Part shown: piece by piece, positions 49,485 through 63,219 of the stretch | Position numbering within the stretch: position 1 is the first letter of the stretch | Layout of the letters: every line of letters begins with the position of its first letter | Assembly (NCBI RefSeq): GCF_003065605.1 | Contig: NZ_CP026952.1 | Span: 3,038,001-3,102,000 of the forward strand | Reading direction: 5' to 3' | DNA from: Aeromicrobium chenweiae | GTDB taxonomy: Bacteria; Actinomycetota; Actinomycetes; Propionibacteriales; Nocardioidaceae | DNA length: 64,000 nucleotides | Program-made: the position numbers and the translations under genes | The notes under the pieces: generated by a model | The model's input: only the letters and a program-made list of their open reading frames with translations | What the model was told of the DNA's origin: nothing | Database searches by the model: none

Positions 49485-50129
49485 ATGGACGTCTCCCTGC
49501 CCTTGCGATCGCTCATCCCGAGTCTCGACTCCGACGTGCTGGTCGTGCTGGCCCGCAGCGAGTCAGCGTTCGGCGCGTCACAGGTCGCCAGGCTGACGGA
49601 ACGAGGCTCCCGTTCCGGAACGACGAAGGTGCTGGACCGCCTCGTCGAGCACGGTCTCGTCCTGGCTGAGCCGACCAATCGCGGGTACATGTACCGGCTG
49701 AACCGCGATCATCTGCTGATGCCGGCAGTCTTTGCGGCCCTTGATGTCCGCCGCGATCTTCTCACTCGCCTCAGCAGTGCGGTGGCTGCCCTCCGTCCGA
49801 CCCCCGTTCACGCATCGGTGTTCGGCTCCTTCGCACGAGGGGACGGCAGCCAGGAAAGCGACATCGACCTCCTCGTGCTCACGGACGCCAACCTTCACCT
49901 GGACGACGACTCGGGCTGGCAGGCGCAGGTGCGGCAGCTCGAGGACCACGTGTACGCCTGGACGGGCAACCGCCTGGAATTACTGAGCATGGACACCGAC
50001 GGACTCGCCAAGGCGATCGCTGCGGGTGAACGCATCGTCGAGGAGCTGCGTTCGGATGCGGTGACCGTACACGGGCACGACATCAGGACGCTCATCTCGG
50101 CAGCACGCGCCGGCGAGGGGCACGGGTGA
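49485..50129 (+). CDS. Nucleotidyltransferase-domain protein with N-terminal winged helix (MNT-type antitoxin)
   Basis: 214 aa. Residues 1-75 form a winged helix (SAFGASQVARLTERGSRSGT, VLDRLVEHGLVLAEPTNRGY). Residues 95-190 are a minimal nucleotidyltransferase with the catalytic motif GSFARGDGSQESDIDLLVL, the GSX10DXD signature intact. Such proteins pair with HEPN toxins and may AMPylate or bind them. The winged helix fits autorepression at the palindrome upstream. The next gene overlaps by 4 bases. The base composition around it is more AT-rich than neighbours, which hints at transfer. Confidence 0.85.
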   Translation: MDVSLPLRSLIPSLDSDVLVVLARSESAFGASQVARLTERGSRSGTTKVLDRLVEHGLVLAEPTNRGYMYRLNRDHLLMPAVFAALDVRRDLLTRLSSAVAALRPTPVHASVFGSFARGDGSQESDIDLLVLTDANLHLDDDSGWQAQVRQLEDHVYAWTGNRLELLSMDTDGLAKAIAAGERIVEELRSDAVTVHGHDIRTLISAARAGEGHG

Positions 50130-50389
50130 GCCCCCGCAAGCTCACCACTCGGACAGCCGACCGGGCGTGGGCGCGTGGACGAAGCGACGTGGGGCGCAAG
50201 TACCTCGAGGTGGCCGAACTGGTCGCCTCAGAGGACGGTGCAGCCATCAACGTGTGCGTCGGAACAGCCGTGCTCGCCGGCATCGCGGCCGCCGACGCGA
50301 TCTGCGCGGCCGCTTTGGGCGAGGACTACTCGGGCACCGACCATGCCGCCGCTGCCAGTCTGCTGGAAGCGCGGGCACGCACGACCTGA
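50126..50389 (+). CDS. HEPN-like toxin partner, apparently C-terminally truncated
   Basis: 87 aa, GTG start overlapping the MNT gene (GTGA). The segment VGRKYLEVAELV and the block GIAAADAICAAALGEDYSGT followed by DHAAAASLLE resemble the small actinobacterial HEPN proteins found after MNT genes. Those run to about 120-140 residues and carry a further pair of helices with a K/R-rich motif after this point. Here translation stops ten residues after the last match, and no other frame continues it. It is probably a shortened, perhaps inactive toxin. The family assignment is by pattern only. Confidence 0.6.
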   Translation: MSPRKLTTRTADRAWARGRSDVGRKYLEVAELVASEDGAAINVCVGTAVLAGIAAADAICAAALGEDYSGTDHAAAASLLEARARTT

Positions 50390-50430
50390 GCGGTTCCCTC
50401 ACCACTCGTCGCCGGACACATCCACCAACG

Positions 50431-50469
50431 ACGAAGCCCCCCGGCCCAGATGGGCGCGGGGGGCTTCGT
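50431..50469 (-). terminator. Terminator after rpoC
   Basis: The arms acgaagccccccg and cggggggcttcgt pair perfectly, with an inner gccc/gggc extension. It begins 12 bases after the rpoC stop and can serve the convergent toxin-antitoxin genes as well. Confidence 0.75.
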
Positions 50470-50480
50470 TCAGCCGTGGA

Positions 50481-54299
<3,819 letters not shown>

Positions 54300-54360
54300 G
54301 TTGTCTTCTTTCCCTTACTTTCTTGAAATCGTGGATGAGGGGTCTGACCGCCGGGGCGGA

Positions 54361-57300
54361 TCAGACCTCCTCGACCGAGGAGGGCTCGCGCCGGGACAGA
54401 TCGATGCCGAGCTCTTCGGCGGCGCGGAAGAGATCCTCTTCCGCGTCACGCATCTCGACAGCGGTTCCGTCGCTCGACAGGACCTCGACGTTGAGACACA
54501 GCGACTGCATCTCCTTGACGAGAACCTTGAAGGACTCCGGGATGCCCGGCTCCGGGACGTTCTCGCCCTTGACGATGGCTTCGTAGACCTTGACGCGACC
54601 CAGGATGTCGTCGGACTTGATGGTGAGGAGCTCCTGCAGCGCGTACGCCGCTCCGTAGGCCTCGAGGGCCCACACCTCCATCTCACCGAAACGCTGTCCA
54701 CCGAACTGCGCCTTACCACCCAACGGCTGCTGCGTGATCATCGAGTACGGACCCGTGGAACGTGCGTGGATCTTGTCGTCGACGAGGTGGTGCAGCTTCA
54801 GCAGGTACATGTAGCCGACCGAGACCGGGTCGGGGAACTGCTCGCCGGTACGACCGTCGAAGAGCACCGCCTTGCCGTCGCGCTTGACCATGCGCTCGCC
54901 GTCCCGGTTGGGGAGCGTCGAGGCCAGCAGGCCCTGGATCTCGTCCTCGCGGGCACCGTCGAACACGGGCGTCGCGACGTTGCTGTTGGCCGGTGCCCGA
55001 TCGGCACCGATCGCGCGCAGGCGCTCGGCCCACTCGTCCTTGAGGTCCGCGATGTCCCAGCCGGTCTTGGCGACCCAGCCGAGGTGCGTCTCGAGCACCT
55101 GTCCCACGTTCATGCGTCCGGGGACGCCGAGCGGGTTCAGCACGATGTCGACCGCCGTGCCGTCCTCCAGGAAGGGCATGTCCTCGACCGGGAGGATCTT
55201 GGAGATGACGCCCTTGTTGCCGTGGCGGCCGGCGAGCTTGTCGCCGTTGGAGATCTTGCGCTTCTGGGCCACGTAGACGCGGACCAGCTGGTTGACGCCC
55301 GGGGACAGCTCGTCACCCTCGGCCGAGTCGAAGACCCGGACGCCGATGACGGTGCCGCTCTCGCCGTGGGGGACCTTCAGCGACGTGTCGCGCACCTCGC
55401 GCGCCTTCTCACCGAAGATCGCACGGAGCAGGCGCTCCTCGGGGGTCAGCTCGGTCTCGCCCTTGGGCGTGACCTTGCCGACGAGGACGTCACCGTTGCC
55501 GACCTCGGCACCGATGCGGATGATGCCGCGCTCGTCGAGATCGGCGAGCATCTCCTCGGAGACGTTCGGGATGTCCCGCGTGATCTCCTCGGGACCCAGC
55601 TTGGTGTCGCGGGCGTCCACCTCGTGCTCCTCGATGTGGATCGAGGTGAGGAGGTCGTCCTGGACGACGCGCTGGCTGAGGATGATCGCGTCCTCGTAGT
55701 TGTGACCCTGCCAGGGCATGAAGGCGACGAGCAGGTTGGTGCCCAGCGCCATCTCGCCCTCGTCGGTGCAGGGACCGTCGGCCAGCGGCGTGCCGACCTC
55801 GACGCGCTGACCGTGCGCCACCAGCGGACGCTGGTTGGTGCAGGTGCCCTGGTTCGAGCGGCGGAACTTGGCCAGGCGGTACGTGAAGTACGAGCCGTCG
55901 TCCTGCATGATCTCGATGGCGTCCGCGGACACCTCGTTGACCACACCGGCGACCTTGGCCACCGTGACGTCACCGGCGTCGACGGCGGCACGGAACTCCA
56001 TGCCGGTGCCGACGAGCGGGGCGTCGTTGCGGATCAGCGGGACGGCCTGACGCTGCATGTTGGCGCCCATGAGCGCGCGGTTGGCATCGTCGTGCTCGAG
56101 GAACGGGATGAGCGCCGTCGCGACCGACACCATCTGGCGCGGCGAGACGTCCATGTAGTCCACGTCGGCGGCGGGACGCAGCTCGGCCTCGCCACCCTTC
56201 TGACGGACCAGCACCATGTCGTCGACGAACGTGCCGTCGGCGGTCAGGGGCGAGTTCGCCTGGGCGATGATGAAGCGGTCCTCGTCGGTCGCCGTCAGGT
56301 ACTCGACGTCGTCCGTCGCGCGGCCATCGATGACCTTGCGGTACGGGGTCTCGACGAAGCCGAACGAGTTGATCCGACCGTAGGACGCGAGCGAGCCGAT
56401 CAGACCGATGTTCGGGCCTTCCGGGGTCTCGATCGGGCACATGCGGCCGTAGTGCGACGGGTGGACGTCGCGGACCTCGTAGCCGGCGCGCTCACGCGAC
56501 AGACCACCCGGTCCGAGGGCCGACAGACGACGCTTGTGCGTCAGGCCCGCGAGCGGGTTGTTCTGGTCCATGAACTGCGACAGCTGCGAGGTTCCGAAGA
56601 ACTCCTTCAGCGCCGCGACGACCGGGCGGATGTTGATCAGGGTCTGCGGCGTGATGGCCTCGACGTCCTGGGTCGTCATGCGCTCGCGGACGACACGCTC
56701 CATGCGGGCCAGGCCCGTGCGGAGCTGGTTCTGGATCAGCTCGCCGACCGTGCGCATGCGACGGTTGCCGAAGTGGTCGATGTCGTCGGCCTCGACGATG
56801 GTCGTGCCGGCCGCGGTGGCCAGCTCGGTCTCGCCGGCGTGCAGGGCCACGATGTACTTGATCGTCGAGACGATGTCGTCGATCGTGAGCGTCTGCTGGT
56901 CGAAGGCTTCCTCGACGCCGAGCTTCTTGTTGATCTTGTAGCGACCGACCTTGGCCGTGTCGTAGCGCTTGGCGTTGAAGTAGTAGTTGTCCAGCAACGT
57001 CTGCGCGGCCTCGCGGCTCGGCGGTTCGCCCGGACGCAGCTTGCGGTAGATGTCCAGCAGCGCGTCGTCCTGGCCGGTGGTGTTGTCCTTCTCCAGCGTC
57101 AGGCGGATCGACTCGTACTGACCGAACTCCTCGAGGATCTGCGCCTCGGTCCAGCCGAGGGCCTTGAGCAGCACGGTGACGCTCTGCTTGCGCTTGCGGT
57201 CCAGACGGACGCCGACCATGTCGCGCTTGTCGATCTCGAACTCGAGCCAGGCGCCACGCGAGGGGATGACCTTCGCGGTGTAGATGTCCTTGTCGGACGT

Positions 57301-57822
57301 CTTGTCGGGCGTGCGCTCGAAGTAGACGCCCGGCGAGCGGACGAGCTGCGAGACGACGACACGCTCGGTGCCGTTGATGATGAAGGTGCCCTTGTCCGTC
57401 ATGAGCGGGAAGTCACCCATGAAGACGGTCTGGCTCTTGATCTCGCCGGTCTCGTTGTTCATGAACTCGGCGGTGACGAACAGCGGCGCGGCGTACGTGA
57501 CGTCGCGGTCCTTGCAGTCGTCGACCGAGTACTTCGGCGGCTCGAAGCGGTGGTCCCGGAACGACAGGCTCATCGTCTCGGAGAAGTCCTCGATCGGGGA
57601 GATCTCCTCAAAGATCTCCTCCAGGCCGGACTTCGTGGAAATATCAGTCCTGCCGGCGGCGAGAGCGGCGTCAACCGACTCGCGCCACTTCTCGTCGCCG
57701 ATCAACCAGGCGAAGGCGTCGGTCTGCAGAGCCAGGAGCTCAGGGACCTCGAGAGGTTCGGAGATTTTCGCGAAGGAGATACGGCGGGGCTGAACAGATG
57801 CAGTGTTGCGCGAGGCGGCCAA
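54361..57822 (-). CDS. rpoB: DNA-directed RNA polymerase subunit beta
   Basis: 1153 aa from a TTG at 57822 ([19 protein letters not shown]), with aagga as ribosome binding site. Upstream in-frame codons would add residues foreign to the family. The rifampicin pocket reads [17 protein letters not shown] and [14 protein letters not shown], the sensitive form. The C-terminal clamp and the acidic tail are complete. A good promoter lies about 130 bases upstream, so rpoBC is transcribed separately from the mce operon. Confidence 0.99.
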   Translation of the reverse strand: MAASRNTASVQPRRISFAKISEPLEVPELLALQTDAFAWLIGDEKWRESVDAALAAGRTDISTKSGLEEIFEEISPIEDFSETMSLSFRDHRFEPPKYSVDDCKDRDVTYAAPLFVTAEFMNNETGEIKSQTVFMGDFPLMTDKGTFIINGTERVVVSQLVRSPGVYFERTPDKTSDKDIYTAKVIPSRGAWLEFEIDKRDMVGVRLDRKRKQSVTVLLKALGWTEAQILEEFGQYESIRLTLEKDNTTGQDDALLDIYRKLRPGEPPSREAAQTLLDNYYFNAKRYDTAKVGRYKINKKLGVEEAFDQQTLTIDDIVSTIKYIVALHAGETELATAAGTTIVEADDIDHFGNRRMRTVGELIQNQLRTGLARMERVVRERMTTQDVEAITPQTLINIRPVVAALKEFFGTSQLSQFMDQNNPLAGLTHKRRLSALGPGGLSRERAGYEVRDVHPSHYGRMCPIETPEGPNIGLIGSLASYGRINSFGFVETPYRKVIDGRATDDVEYLTATDEDRFIIAQANSPLTADGTFVDDMVLVRQKGGEAELRPAADVDYMDVSPRQMVSVATALIPFLEHDDANRALMGANMQRQAVPLIRNDAPLVGTGMEFRAAVDAGDVTVAKVAGVVNEVSADAIEIMQDDGSYFTYRLAKFRRSNQGTCTNQRPLVAHGQRVEVGTPLADGPCTDEGEMALGTNLLVAFMPWQGHNYEDAIILSQRVVQDDLLTSIHIEEHEVDARDTKLGPEEITRDIPNVSEEMLADLDERGIIRIGAEVGNGDVLVGKVTPKGETELTPEERLLRAIFGEKAREVRDTSLKVPHGESGTVIGVRVFDSAEGDELSPGVNQLVRVYVAQKRKISNGDKLAGRHGNKGVISKILPVEDMPFLEDGTAVDIVLNPLGVPGRMNVGQVLETHLGWVAKTGWDIADLKDEWAERLRAIGADRAPANSNVATPVFDGAREDEIQGLLASTLPNRDGERMVKRDGKAVLFDGRTGEQFPDPVSVGYMYLLKLHHLVDDKIHARSTGPYSMITQQPLGGKAQFGGQRFGEMEVWALEAYGAAYALQELLTIKSDDILGRVKVYEAIVKGENVPEPGIPESFKVLVKEMQSLCLNVEVLSSDGTAVEMRDAEEDLFRAAEELGIDLSRREPSSVEEV

Positions 57823-57953
57823 GAGGGGTCCTTCCAAGGGCTCGCAGGCGGGTGGCTCGGAGGTGGTTCTGCGCGCACGCCAAACGACCCCGGTCAAGGG
57901 GTACCTGTCAACTCCATGGAGGAGAGGGCAGGACAAGGCGAGCGCGAAAGTTC

Positions 57954-57982
57954 AGTGTAACGCGCCAGCCACGCCGAAGCAA
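57954..57982 (-). promoter_or_regulatory. Promoter of rpoBC
   Basis: On the minus strand: TTGCTT (57977-57982), a 17-base spacer and TACACT (57954-57959), both near consensus. The transcript would start about 125 bases before the rpoB TTG. The 196-base gap holds no gene. Confidence 0.7.
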
Positions 57983-58018
57983 GGGCGGGCCTTGACAATC
58001 GGCTCCCGGTCAGGGAGG

Positions 58019-58822
58019 CTAGTTGGCTTTCTCGTCGGCCTGGGGAGTTTCCCCCGGCAATGCCGGGGAATTCGACAGGGTCACGATGTCGCCGACCAGC
58101 CAGCCGTCGTCCTGCTTGACCATCGAGACCTTGATGCGGTTGGGGAACACCGTCGTCTTGTCGGATCCACCGACGAGGCGGACCATGTCGACGAACACCA
58201 GGACGTCGACCTTGGTGGTCGAGCACTCCTCACCGCAGTCGATCGGGGCCGCGTTGCGCGCGACGGCCTTGACCTGCACCTTGTTCTGCGGCGCGATCTC
58301 GTCGAGCACCGGCCCGATCTTGGCGAACGTCTTGGCGAACGCCGGGGTCATGAGCGCCTGGCTGTCGGTGACGTACTGGTCGAGCTGGTCGAACCGGTAG
58401 GAGAAGATCGACTCCGCCGACGTGGCCGCGGCCGAGGTCGCCTGTCGCTGCGCCTTGTCGAGGTCGCTGCTGTCGTCGCGCAGGTCCGCGACGCCGCGCA
58501 CGGCCAGCAGTGCGCCGAGCACGAGGACGACGGCGGTGACCACGACGGCGGGCACGAGCCAGCGCAGGTCCGACCGCGACGGGCGGGACGGCGTGCGCTC
58601 GCGGGGCGGGGACGCGACCGTGGGCTTGCTGGACGCCGGACGGGCCGGCTTGGTCGCGACGGCCGCGGCGGGGGTCGACGCCTTCGCGGCCGGGGCCGCC
58701 TTCTTGACGACGGGCTTCCTCGTGGGCGTCCTGCGGGGCGCCGGCGCCTTCCGCTCCGGCACCACGGGGGCGCTCTCGCCCGCGATGCGACGACGACGCA
58801 CGGGACCGGTGGGCTCGCTCAC
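58019..58822 (-). CDS. Mce-associated membrane protein
   Basis: 267 aa from the GTG at 58822, with ggggaggg as ribosome binding site and a 4-base overlap (GTGA) with the preceding gene. The first 85 residues are a basic Pro/Ala/Lys-rich cytosolic region. One membrane helix follows (LVPAVVVTAVVLVLGALLAV), then an outside NTF2-like domain (SIFSYRFDQLDQYVTDSQAL, DDGWLVGDIVTLSNS). Such proteins are coded after mceF and are thought to stabilise the Mce lipid transporter. Confidence 0.85.
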   Translation of the reverse strand: MSEPTGPVRRRRIAGESAPVVPERKAPAPRRTPTRKPVVKKAAPAAKASTPAAAVATKPARPASSKPTVASPPRERTPSRPSRSDLRWLVPAVVVTAVVLVLGALLAVRGVADLRDDSSDLDKAQRQATSAAATSAESIFSYRFDQLDQYVTDSQALMTPAFAKTFAKIGPVLDEIAPQNKVQVKAVARNAAPIDCGEECSTTKVDVLVFVDMVRLVGGSDKTTVFPNRIKVSMVKQDDGWLVGDIVTLSNSPALPGETPQADEKAN

Positions 58823-59385
58823 TCGCCCTCCCCCGTTCCGACCTTCGACTCGACGGTTCCGACGCTCTCGAACCGCGACACGAGCCACTCCCCCTCGGTC
58901 TTGCTGAACGCGATGTTCCAGCGGAACTCGCGCGGGGCGGTCGCTGCCGCCTTGTCGCTCGAGATCGCCGCGTCGAACGCGACGATGACGTCGGCGGAGT
59001 CGTCGTCGATGCTCTGGACGCCGACGCCGATGATCTTCGCGTCACCGCTCTTGAGCGTGACCTTGTTCTTCTTCAGCACCTCTTCGGTGGCCTTGGAGTT
59101 CTCGAGGAACTCGTCGTAGTAGTCCGGGGTGAGCAGCGTCTTGATGCGCTTGCGGTAGTCCTCGGGGTTGCTGAAGTCGAAGGTGTTCATCGCGACCGCG
59201 AAGTCGGTCGCCCGCGACGTCACCTGCTCGCGGTCGCCGGACTCGTCGTCCCCGAAGCTCGGCAGGACGACACCCACCACGCCCAGGAGCACGCCCAGGG
59301 AGGCGAGGACTGCCAGGACACGGATCGTTCGACGGCGGCCGGACCACGTGGTCACTGCGCCGGATCGAGCAGAAGCCACTTCCAC
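58819..59385 (-). CDS. Mce-associated membrane protein
   Basis: 188 aa with a GTG start inside the end of mceF (34-base overlap). One membrane helix (VLAVLASLGVLLGVVGVVLP) near the N-terminus precedes an outside domain like that of its neighbour (ATDFAVAMNTFDFSNPEDYR, EGEWLVSRFESVGTV). The two probably arose by duplication and act together with the Mce complex. Confidence 0.85.
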   Translation of the reverse strand: MEVASARSGAVTTWSGRRRTIRVLAVLASLGVLLGVVGVVLPSFGDDESGDREQVTSRATDFAVAMNTFDFSNPEDYRKRIKTLLTPDYYDEFLENSKATEEVLKKNKVTLKSGDAKIIGVGVQSIDDDSADVIVAFDAAISSDKAAATAPREFRWNIAFSKTEGEWLVSRFESVGTVESKVGTGEGE

Positions 59386-60566
59386 GAGTCCCTTCCGTCT
59401 GTCGTGAGACCTGACGCGGCGGCGGACCGCTTGAGCACGGTCTTCGACGCCTGCCGCGCGATCTTGTTGTCCTTGACCTTACAGTCCACGTCGGTGTCGA
59501 ACTGCGCGTCGCTGATCGTGGCCTCGGTGCGGCGCTGGCGGTAGCCGGAGGCGTCCTTGCCCTGGGAGAACGTGCAGGTGCCGGTGAGGTCCGTCAGGAC
59601 GAGGCCGAAGGCCGCGTTCCACTCCCCCGTCTCCTTGCCCTTGGACCGCACCGGCTCGAGGGCCGTGAAGGTCCCCTGCAGCAGGTACGGGTAGAGGACG
59701 AACACCGACTGGACCCCGCTCAGGTTGTCCTTGAGCGGCTTGTTCGCGGTGATCAGGTCGCGGACCCCGCTGCTGAGGTCGGTCGAGTTCTCGTCGACGA
59801 CCTTGCGGAGGGTCTTGGCGCTGCCGCTGCCCTTGTCGAGCAGGCGGCGCAGGTCCGGGTCGGCGTCGACGAGCGTGTCCGACAGCAGCGCGAGGTTGCG
59901 CGAGAAGGTCCTCAGCTCGCCCTGCTTGTCGATCTGCGTCTGCAGGACGGTGTCGGACCGGCGGATGAGCGACCGGGTCACCCCGATGTTGTCGTCGGCG
60001 GTCCTGATGAACGCCGACGACGTGTCGAGGATCGTGGCGAGGTCGTTGCCGGTGCCCTCGAAGGCCTGCCCGAGCTCGTCCACGACGGTGCGCAGGCTGT
60101 CGGTGTTGACCGAGGTCACCAGGTCGTTGACGTCGACCAGCAGGGTCGTGGTGTCGATCGGGATGCGGGTGTCGCTCTGGGCGATCCGGCTGCCCCTGGC
60201 CAGGTAGGGCCCGGAGCTGCCTCGCGGCTGGAGGTCGACGTACTGCTCGCCGATCGCGGACTTGTTGGCGACGACGGCGAGCACGTCCCGGGGGATGCGG
60301 GGGGCGCTGTTCTCGATGTCGAGCGTCGCCTGGACACCACCCTGCTTGAACTGCAGGCGACCGACCTCGCCGACCGTGATGCCCCGATAGGTCACCTGTG
60401 CCCCGGCGAAGATGCCGCCGGAGTCGGCGAACTGCGCCTCGACCGGGAAGCTGCGGTCGACGACGAGCCGGTCGAGCTGGGCGTAGCGACCGCCGACGAA
60501 CGCTCCGCCGATGATCGTGACGATCGCGAAGATGACGAGCTGGATCTTGGTCAGCCTGGTGATCAT
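59352..60566 (-). CDS. mceF: Mce family protein MceF
   Basis: 404 aa from the ATG at 60566 (MITRLTKIQLVIFAIVTIIG). One N-terminal membrane helix, the MlaD/Mce domain (VEAQFADSGGIFAGAQVTYR to EQYVDLQPRG) and a long helical region (about 140-280) that in Mce1 forms part of the lipid-carrying needle. The C-terminal part has Cys residues. The ATG overlaps the mceE stop (ATGA). Confidence 0.9.
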   Translation of the reverse strand: MITRLTKIQLVIFAIVTIIGGAFVGGRYAQLDRLVVDRSFPVEAQFADSGGIFAGAQVTYRGITVGEVGRLQFKQGGVQATLDIENSAPRIPRDVLAVVANKSAIGEQYVDLQPRGSSGPYLARGSRIAQSDTRIPIDTTTLLVDVNDLVTSVNTDSLRTVVDELGQAFEGTGNDLATILDTSSAFIRTADDNIGVTRSLIRRSDTVLQTQIDKQGELRTFSRNLALLSDTLVDADPDLRRLLDKGSGSAKTLRKVVDENSTDLSSGVRDLITANKPLKDNLSGVQSVFVLYPYLLQGTFTALEPVRSKGKETGEWNAAFGLVLTDLTGTCTFSQGKDASGYRQRRTEATISDAQFDTDVDCKVKDNKIARQASKTVLKRSAAASGLTTDGRDSWKWLLLDPAQ

Positions 60567-62020
60567 GGGGCCACCGCCGTCTGCAGGAGGAGCTCCTCGA
60601 CGTCGGACGACGTGGAGTCGGCGACCGCGGTCCGGCACGATCCGAACAGCCCGCACAGCAGGCCCTTCGAGGTGGGCCTGGTCGGCCGGGGCGTCGGGGA
60701 GGTCGTCGGCTCCGGAGCCGGGGTGGACGCGCCGCCCTTGGCCGGCTTGTCGGCGCCCTTGCTGCCACCGCCGAGACCCGGGAGGCCGCTGCCCTTGTCG
60801 CCCTGGTCGCCCTTGGCACCCTTGGCGCCGCCGGAGACGAGGCCCGAGAGCAGGTCGACCAGCGAGCCGGCGGACAGCGGGTCCGTCGGCGAGGCGGCGT
60901 CCGGGTTGCCCGTCGCCTTGTCACCGCTCTTGCCCTTCGAGGGCGGGCTGAGCAGCGAGGCGAGGTCGAGCCCGAGGATGTTCTTGAGCTGATCGGCGTT
61001 GATGTCGAGGCTGAGCGAGAGGTTCGCGAAGTCGCCGAAGCACGCCCCGTCCTTGACCGTCGGGGAGTCCTGGCACCGTCCGGTCGCCGCGGCGACCGAG
61101 CCGCCCACGAAGCCGTCCGTGAAGGGGTAGGTCAGCAGGGCGCGGGTGCCGGTGGCGAGGTCGTCACCGGCCGCGGCGAGGTTCTCCAGGATCGGTCCCA
61201 GGGCCTTGAGATCGGCCACGGTGTCGGTCTTGGACCGGGAGACCACGTCGGTCGCGACGTTGCTCAGCCTGTCGAGGGACTGCAGCAGGCCGACCAGGTC
61301 GTCGCGCTGCCGGTTGACCACCCGCAGCGCGTCGGGCAGCTCGTCCAGCGCGCCGGTGATCGCCGACTTCTGCTTCTGGGTCTCCCTCGCGAGCCGGTCG
61401 ACCTTCTCGAGGGAGGTCAGCAGTGCCTCCTTGTTGGCGTCCAGCTGGCTGATGAACGAGGACGTGGTCGAGATGAGCTCACGCACCTCCGGCTCGTTGC
61501 CGTCGAGGGCGTTGTTGAGCTCCTTGATGATCGTGTTGGTCTTCTCGAGCCCGCCGCCGTTGAACAGCAGCGAGGCGGCGCCCAGCACTTCCTCGATCTC
61601 CGGGTTCCGGCCCGCGCGGTCGAGCGGGATGGTGTCGCCGTTGCCCAGCGTGCCGACGCCACCGCTCTCCGGCGGGGCGAGGGACACGAACTTCTCGCCC
61701 AGGAGGCTGGTCTGGCGGATCGTGGCGACCGCGTTGTCCGGCAGCTTGGCGTCCCGGTTGACCTGGACCGTGACCACGGCGGTCCAGCCCTCGAGCCGGA
61801 CGTCGGTCACCTTGCCCACCGCGATGTCGTTGACGCGCACCGCGCTCTGCGGCACCAGGTCCAGGACGTCGCGGAACTGGATCTTGACCGTGTAGGGCTC
61901 GCTGCCCAGGTCCGCGCCGCCGGGCAGGGGCAGCTTGTAGGGCGAGAACCCGCAGCCGCTCAGGAGCAGTGTCGACACGACCGCCAGGACGGTGAGCCGC
62001 AGGGATGTCCGGGCGCTCAT
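60563..62020 (-). CDS. mceE: Mce family lipoprotein MceE
   Basis: 485 aa from the ATG at 62020. Lipobox LSGCGF (Cys23), so it is the lipid-anchored member. Mce domain (YTVKIQFRDVLDLVPQSAVR to GEKFVSLAPP), helical needle part, then an unusual tail: a collagen-like Gly-X-Y run (GAKGAKGDQGDKGSG) and a Pro/Thr stretch (PEPTTSPTPRPTRPT). It overlaps mceD and mceF by 4 bases each. Confidence 0.9.
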   Translation of the reverse strand: MSARTSLRLTVLAVVSTLLLSGCGFSPYKLPLPGGADLGSEPYTVKIQFRDVLDLVPQSAVRVNDIAVGKVTDVRLEGWTAVVTVQVNRDAKLPDNAVATIRQTSLLGEKFVSLAPPESGGVGTLGNGDTIPLDRAGRNPEIEEVLGAASLLFNGGGLEKTNTIIKELNNALDGNEPEVRELISTTSSFISQLDANKEALLTSLEKVDRLARETQKQKSAITGALDELPDALRVVNRQRDDLVGLLQSLDRLSNVATDVVSRSKTDTVADLKALGPILENLAAAGDDLATGTRALLTYPFTDGFVGGSVAAATGRCQDSPTVKDGACFGDFANLSLSLDINADQLKNILGLDLASLLSPPSKGKSGDKATGNPDAASPTDPLSAGSLVDLLSGLVSGGAKGAKGDQGDKGSGLPGLGGGSKGADKPAKGGASTPAPEPTTSPTPRPTRPTSKGLLCGLFGSCRTAVADSTSSDVEELLLQTAVAP

Positions 62021-63219
62021 CGGCCGCCTCCCAGGACGTCGGCGAGGGAGTCGTACACCGGGTCGTCGAAGGTCGAGGCCGCCGGCGGCTGCGGTGCGAC
62101 GCTCGTGCGGGGCAGCGCAGCGTCCTCGGGCTTCGGCTTGGGCTTCGGCTTGAGCTTGTCCAGCACGCCGGTCAGCGCCGAGCACAGGCCCTTGTCGTCG
62201 AGGGTCTCCCCCAGCAGGTTGCAGACCAGGCTGGCGGGGTTGTCGAGGGCGCTGAACACGATCTCGGGCAGGTCGGCCCGGGTGTCGAGGGTGCCCGAGT
62301 TGCCGTTGTAGGCCAGTGCGACGTTGGTGAGCGCGGTGGGCGCGTTGACCGTGATGGCCTCCAGGTCCTCCTTGTGCTTCGCGAGCAGCTGGGCCAGGGA
62401 CGCGATGTTGTCGACGTTGCCGCGCAGCGCCGAGCGGTTCTCCTTGACCAGCGAGTTGACGTCGACCAGGGCCTTGCTCAGCGCCTCCAGCGTGGCGGCG
62501 AGGTCGTCGCGCTCCCCGGCCAGCACCTCCGAGACGCGGGCGGTGCTGTCGTTGAACGCGCGCACCGAGGAGTCGTTGGTCCTGAGCAGGCTGACGAAGT
62601 CCTCGACCTCGCGCAGGCTGCCGAACAGCTCGTCCTTGTTGTTGGACAGCGTCGTGCTGAGCTTGCCGAAGTTCCTGATCGTCTCGTTGACCTGCGCACC
62701 CTGGCCGTTGAGCTGCTCGGCGGTGCTGTCCAGGAGGGTGCTGAGCGATCCCTCCTTGTTGGCGCCCTTGGGGCCGAGCGCGACGGACAGGTCGTCGAGC
62801 GACTGGTAGATCGCGTCGAGCTCGATCGGGACCGCGGTGCGGTCGACGGGCAGGAAGGCCTTGTCGCGCAGCGCGGGCCCGCCGGTGTAGGCCGGCGCCA
62901 GCTGCACGTAGCGGTCGCCGACGATCGACGGCGACACGACGACAGCCTTCACGTCGGCCGGCAGCTTCTGCTTGCCGTCGTACGCGATCTTGACCCGGAC
63001 CACGTCGCCGCGCGGTGTCAGGCTCTCGACCCTGCCCACCGGGACCCCCAGGATCCTGACGTCGGAGCCCTTGTAGAGCGAGTTGGTCTGCTGGAAGTCC
63101 ACCGTGAGGTAGCGCTTGCCGTCGCCGTTGTTGAGGAACAGCACCCCCGCCGCGACGAGCAGCAGGACCACCACGCCGACGAGCAGCTTGGAGAAGCCCG
63201 CGAACCGTTGAGCGATCAT
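62017..63219 (-). CDS. mceD: Mce family protein MceD
   Basis: 400 aa. N-terminal membrane helix (LLVGVVVLLLVAAGVLFLNN), Mce domain (LTVDFQQTNSLYKGSDVRIL to GDRYVQLAPA), long coiled-coil-like helix and a Lys/Pro repeat (KPKPKPKPED) near the end. Overlaps both neighbours by 4 bases, as expected for a tightly coupled operon. Confidence 0.9.
   Translation of the reverse strand: MIAQRFAGFSKLLVGVVVLLLVAAGVLFLNNGDGKRYLTVDFQQTNSLYKGSDVRILGVPVGRVESLTPRGDVVRVKIAYDGKQKLPADVKAVVVSPSIVGDRYVQLAPAYTGGPALRDKAFLPVDRTAVPIELDAIYQSLDDLSVALGPKGANKEGSLSTLLDSTAEQLNGQGAQVNETIRNFGKLSTTLSNNKDELFGSLREVEDFVSLLRTNDSSVRAFNDSTARVSEVLAGERDDLAATLEALSKALVDVNSLVKENRSALRGNVDNIASLAQLLAKHKEDLEAITVNAPTALTNVALAYNGNSGTLDTRADLPEIVFSALDNPASLVCNLLGETLDDKGLCSALTGVLDKLKPKPKPKPEDAALPRTSVAPQPPAASTFDDPVYDSLADVLGGGR

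Noticed and set aside
57906..57911. Perfect TTGACA (minus strand) as rpoB -35
   Set aside because: No acceptable -10 lies 16-19 bases downstream. The TTGCTT/TACACT pair upstream is much better.
54301..57960. 1219-codon open frame on the plus strand opposite rpoB
   Set aside because: Antisense shadow of rpoB with no motif and no ribosome binding site.
58051..58072. GC hairpin at the end of the last Mce-associated gene as terminator
   Set aside because: It lies within the coding sequence before the stop codon and has no T-tract.
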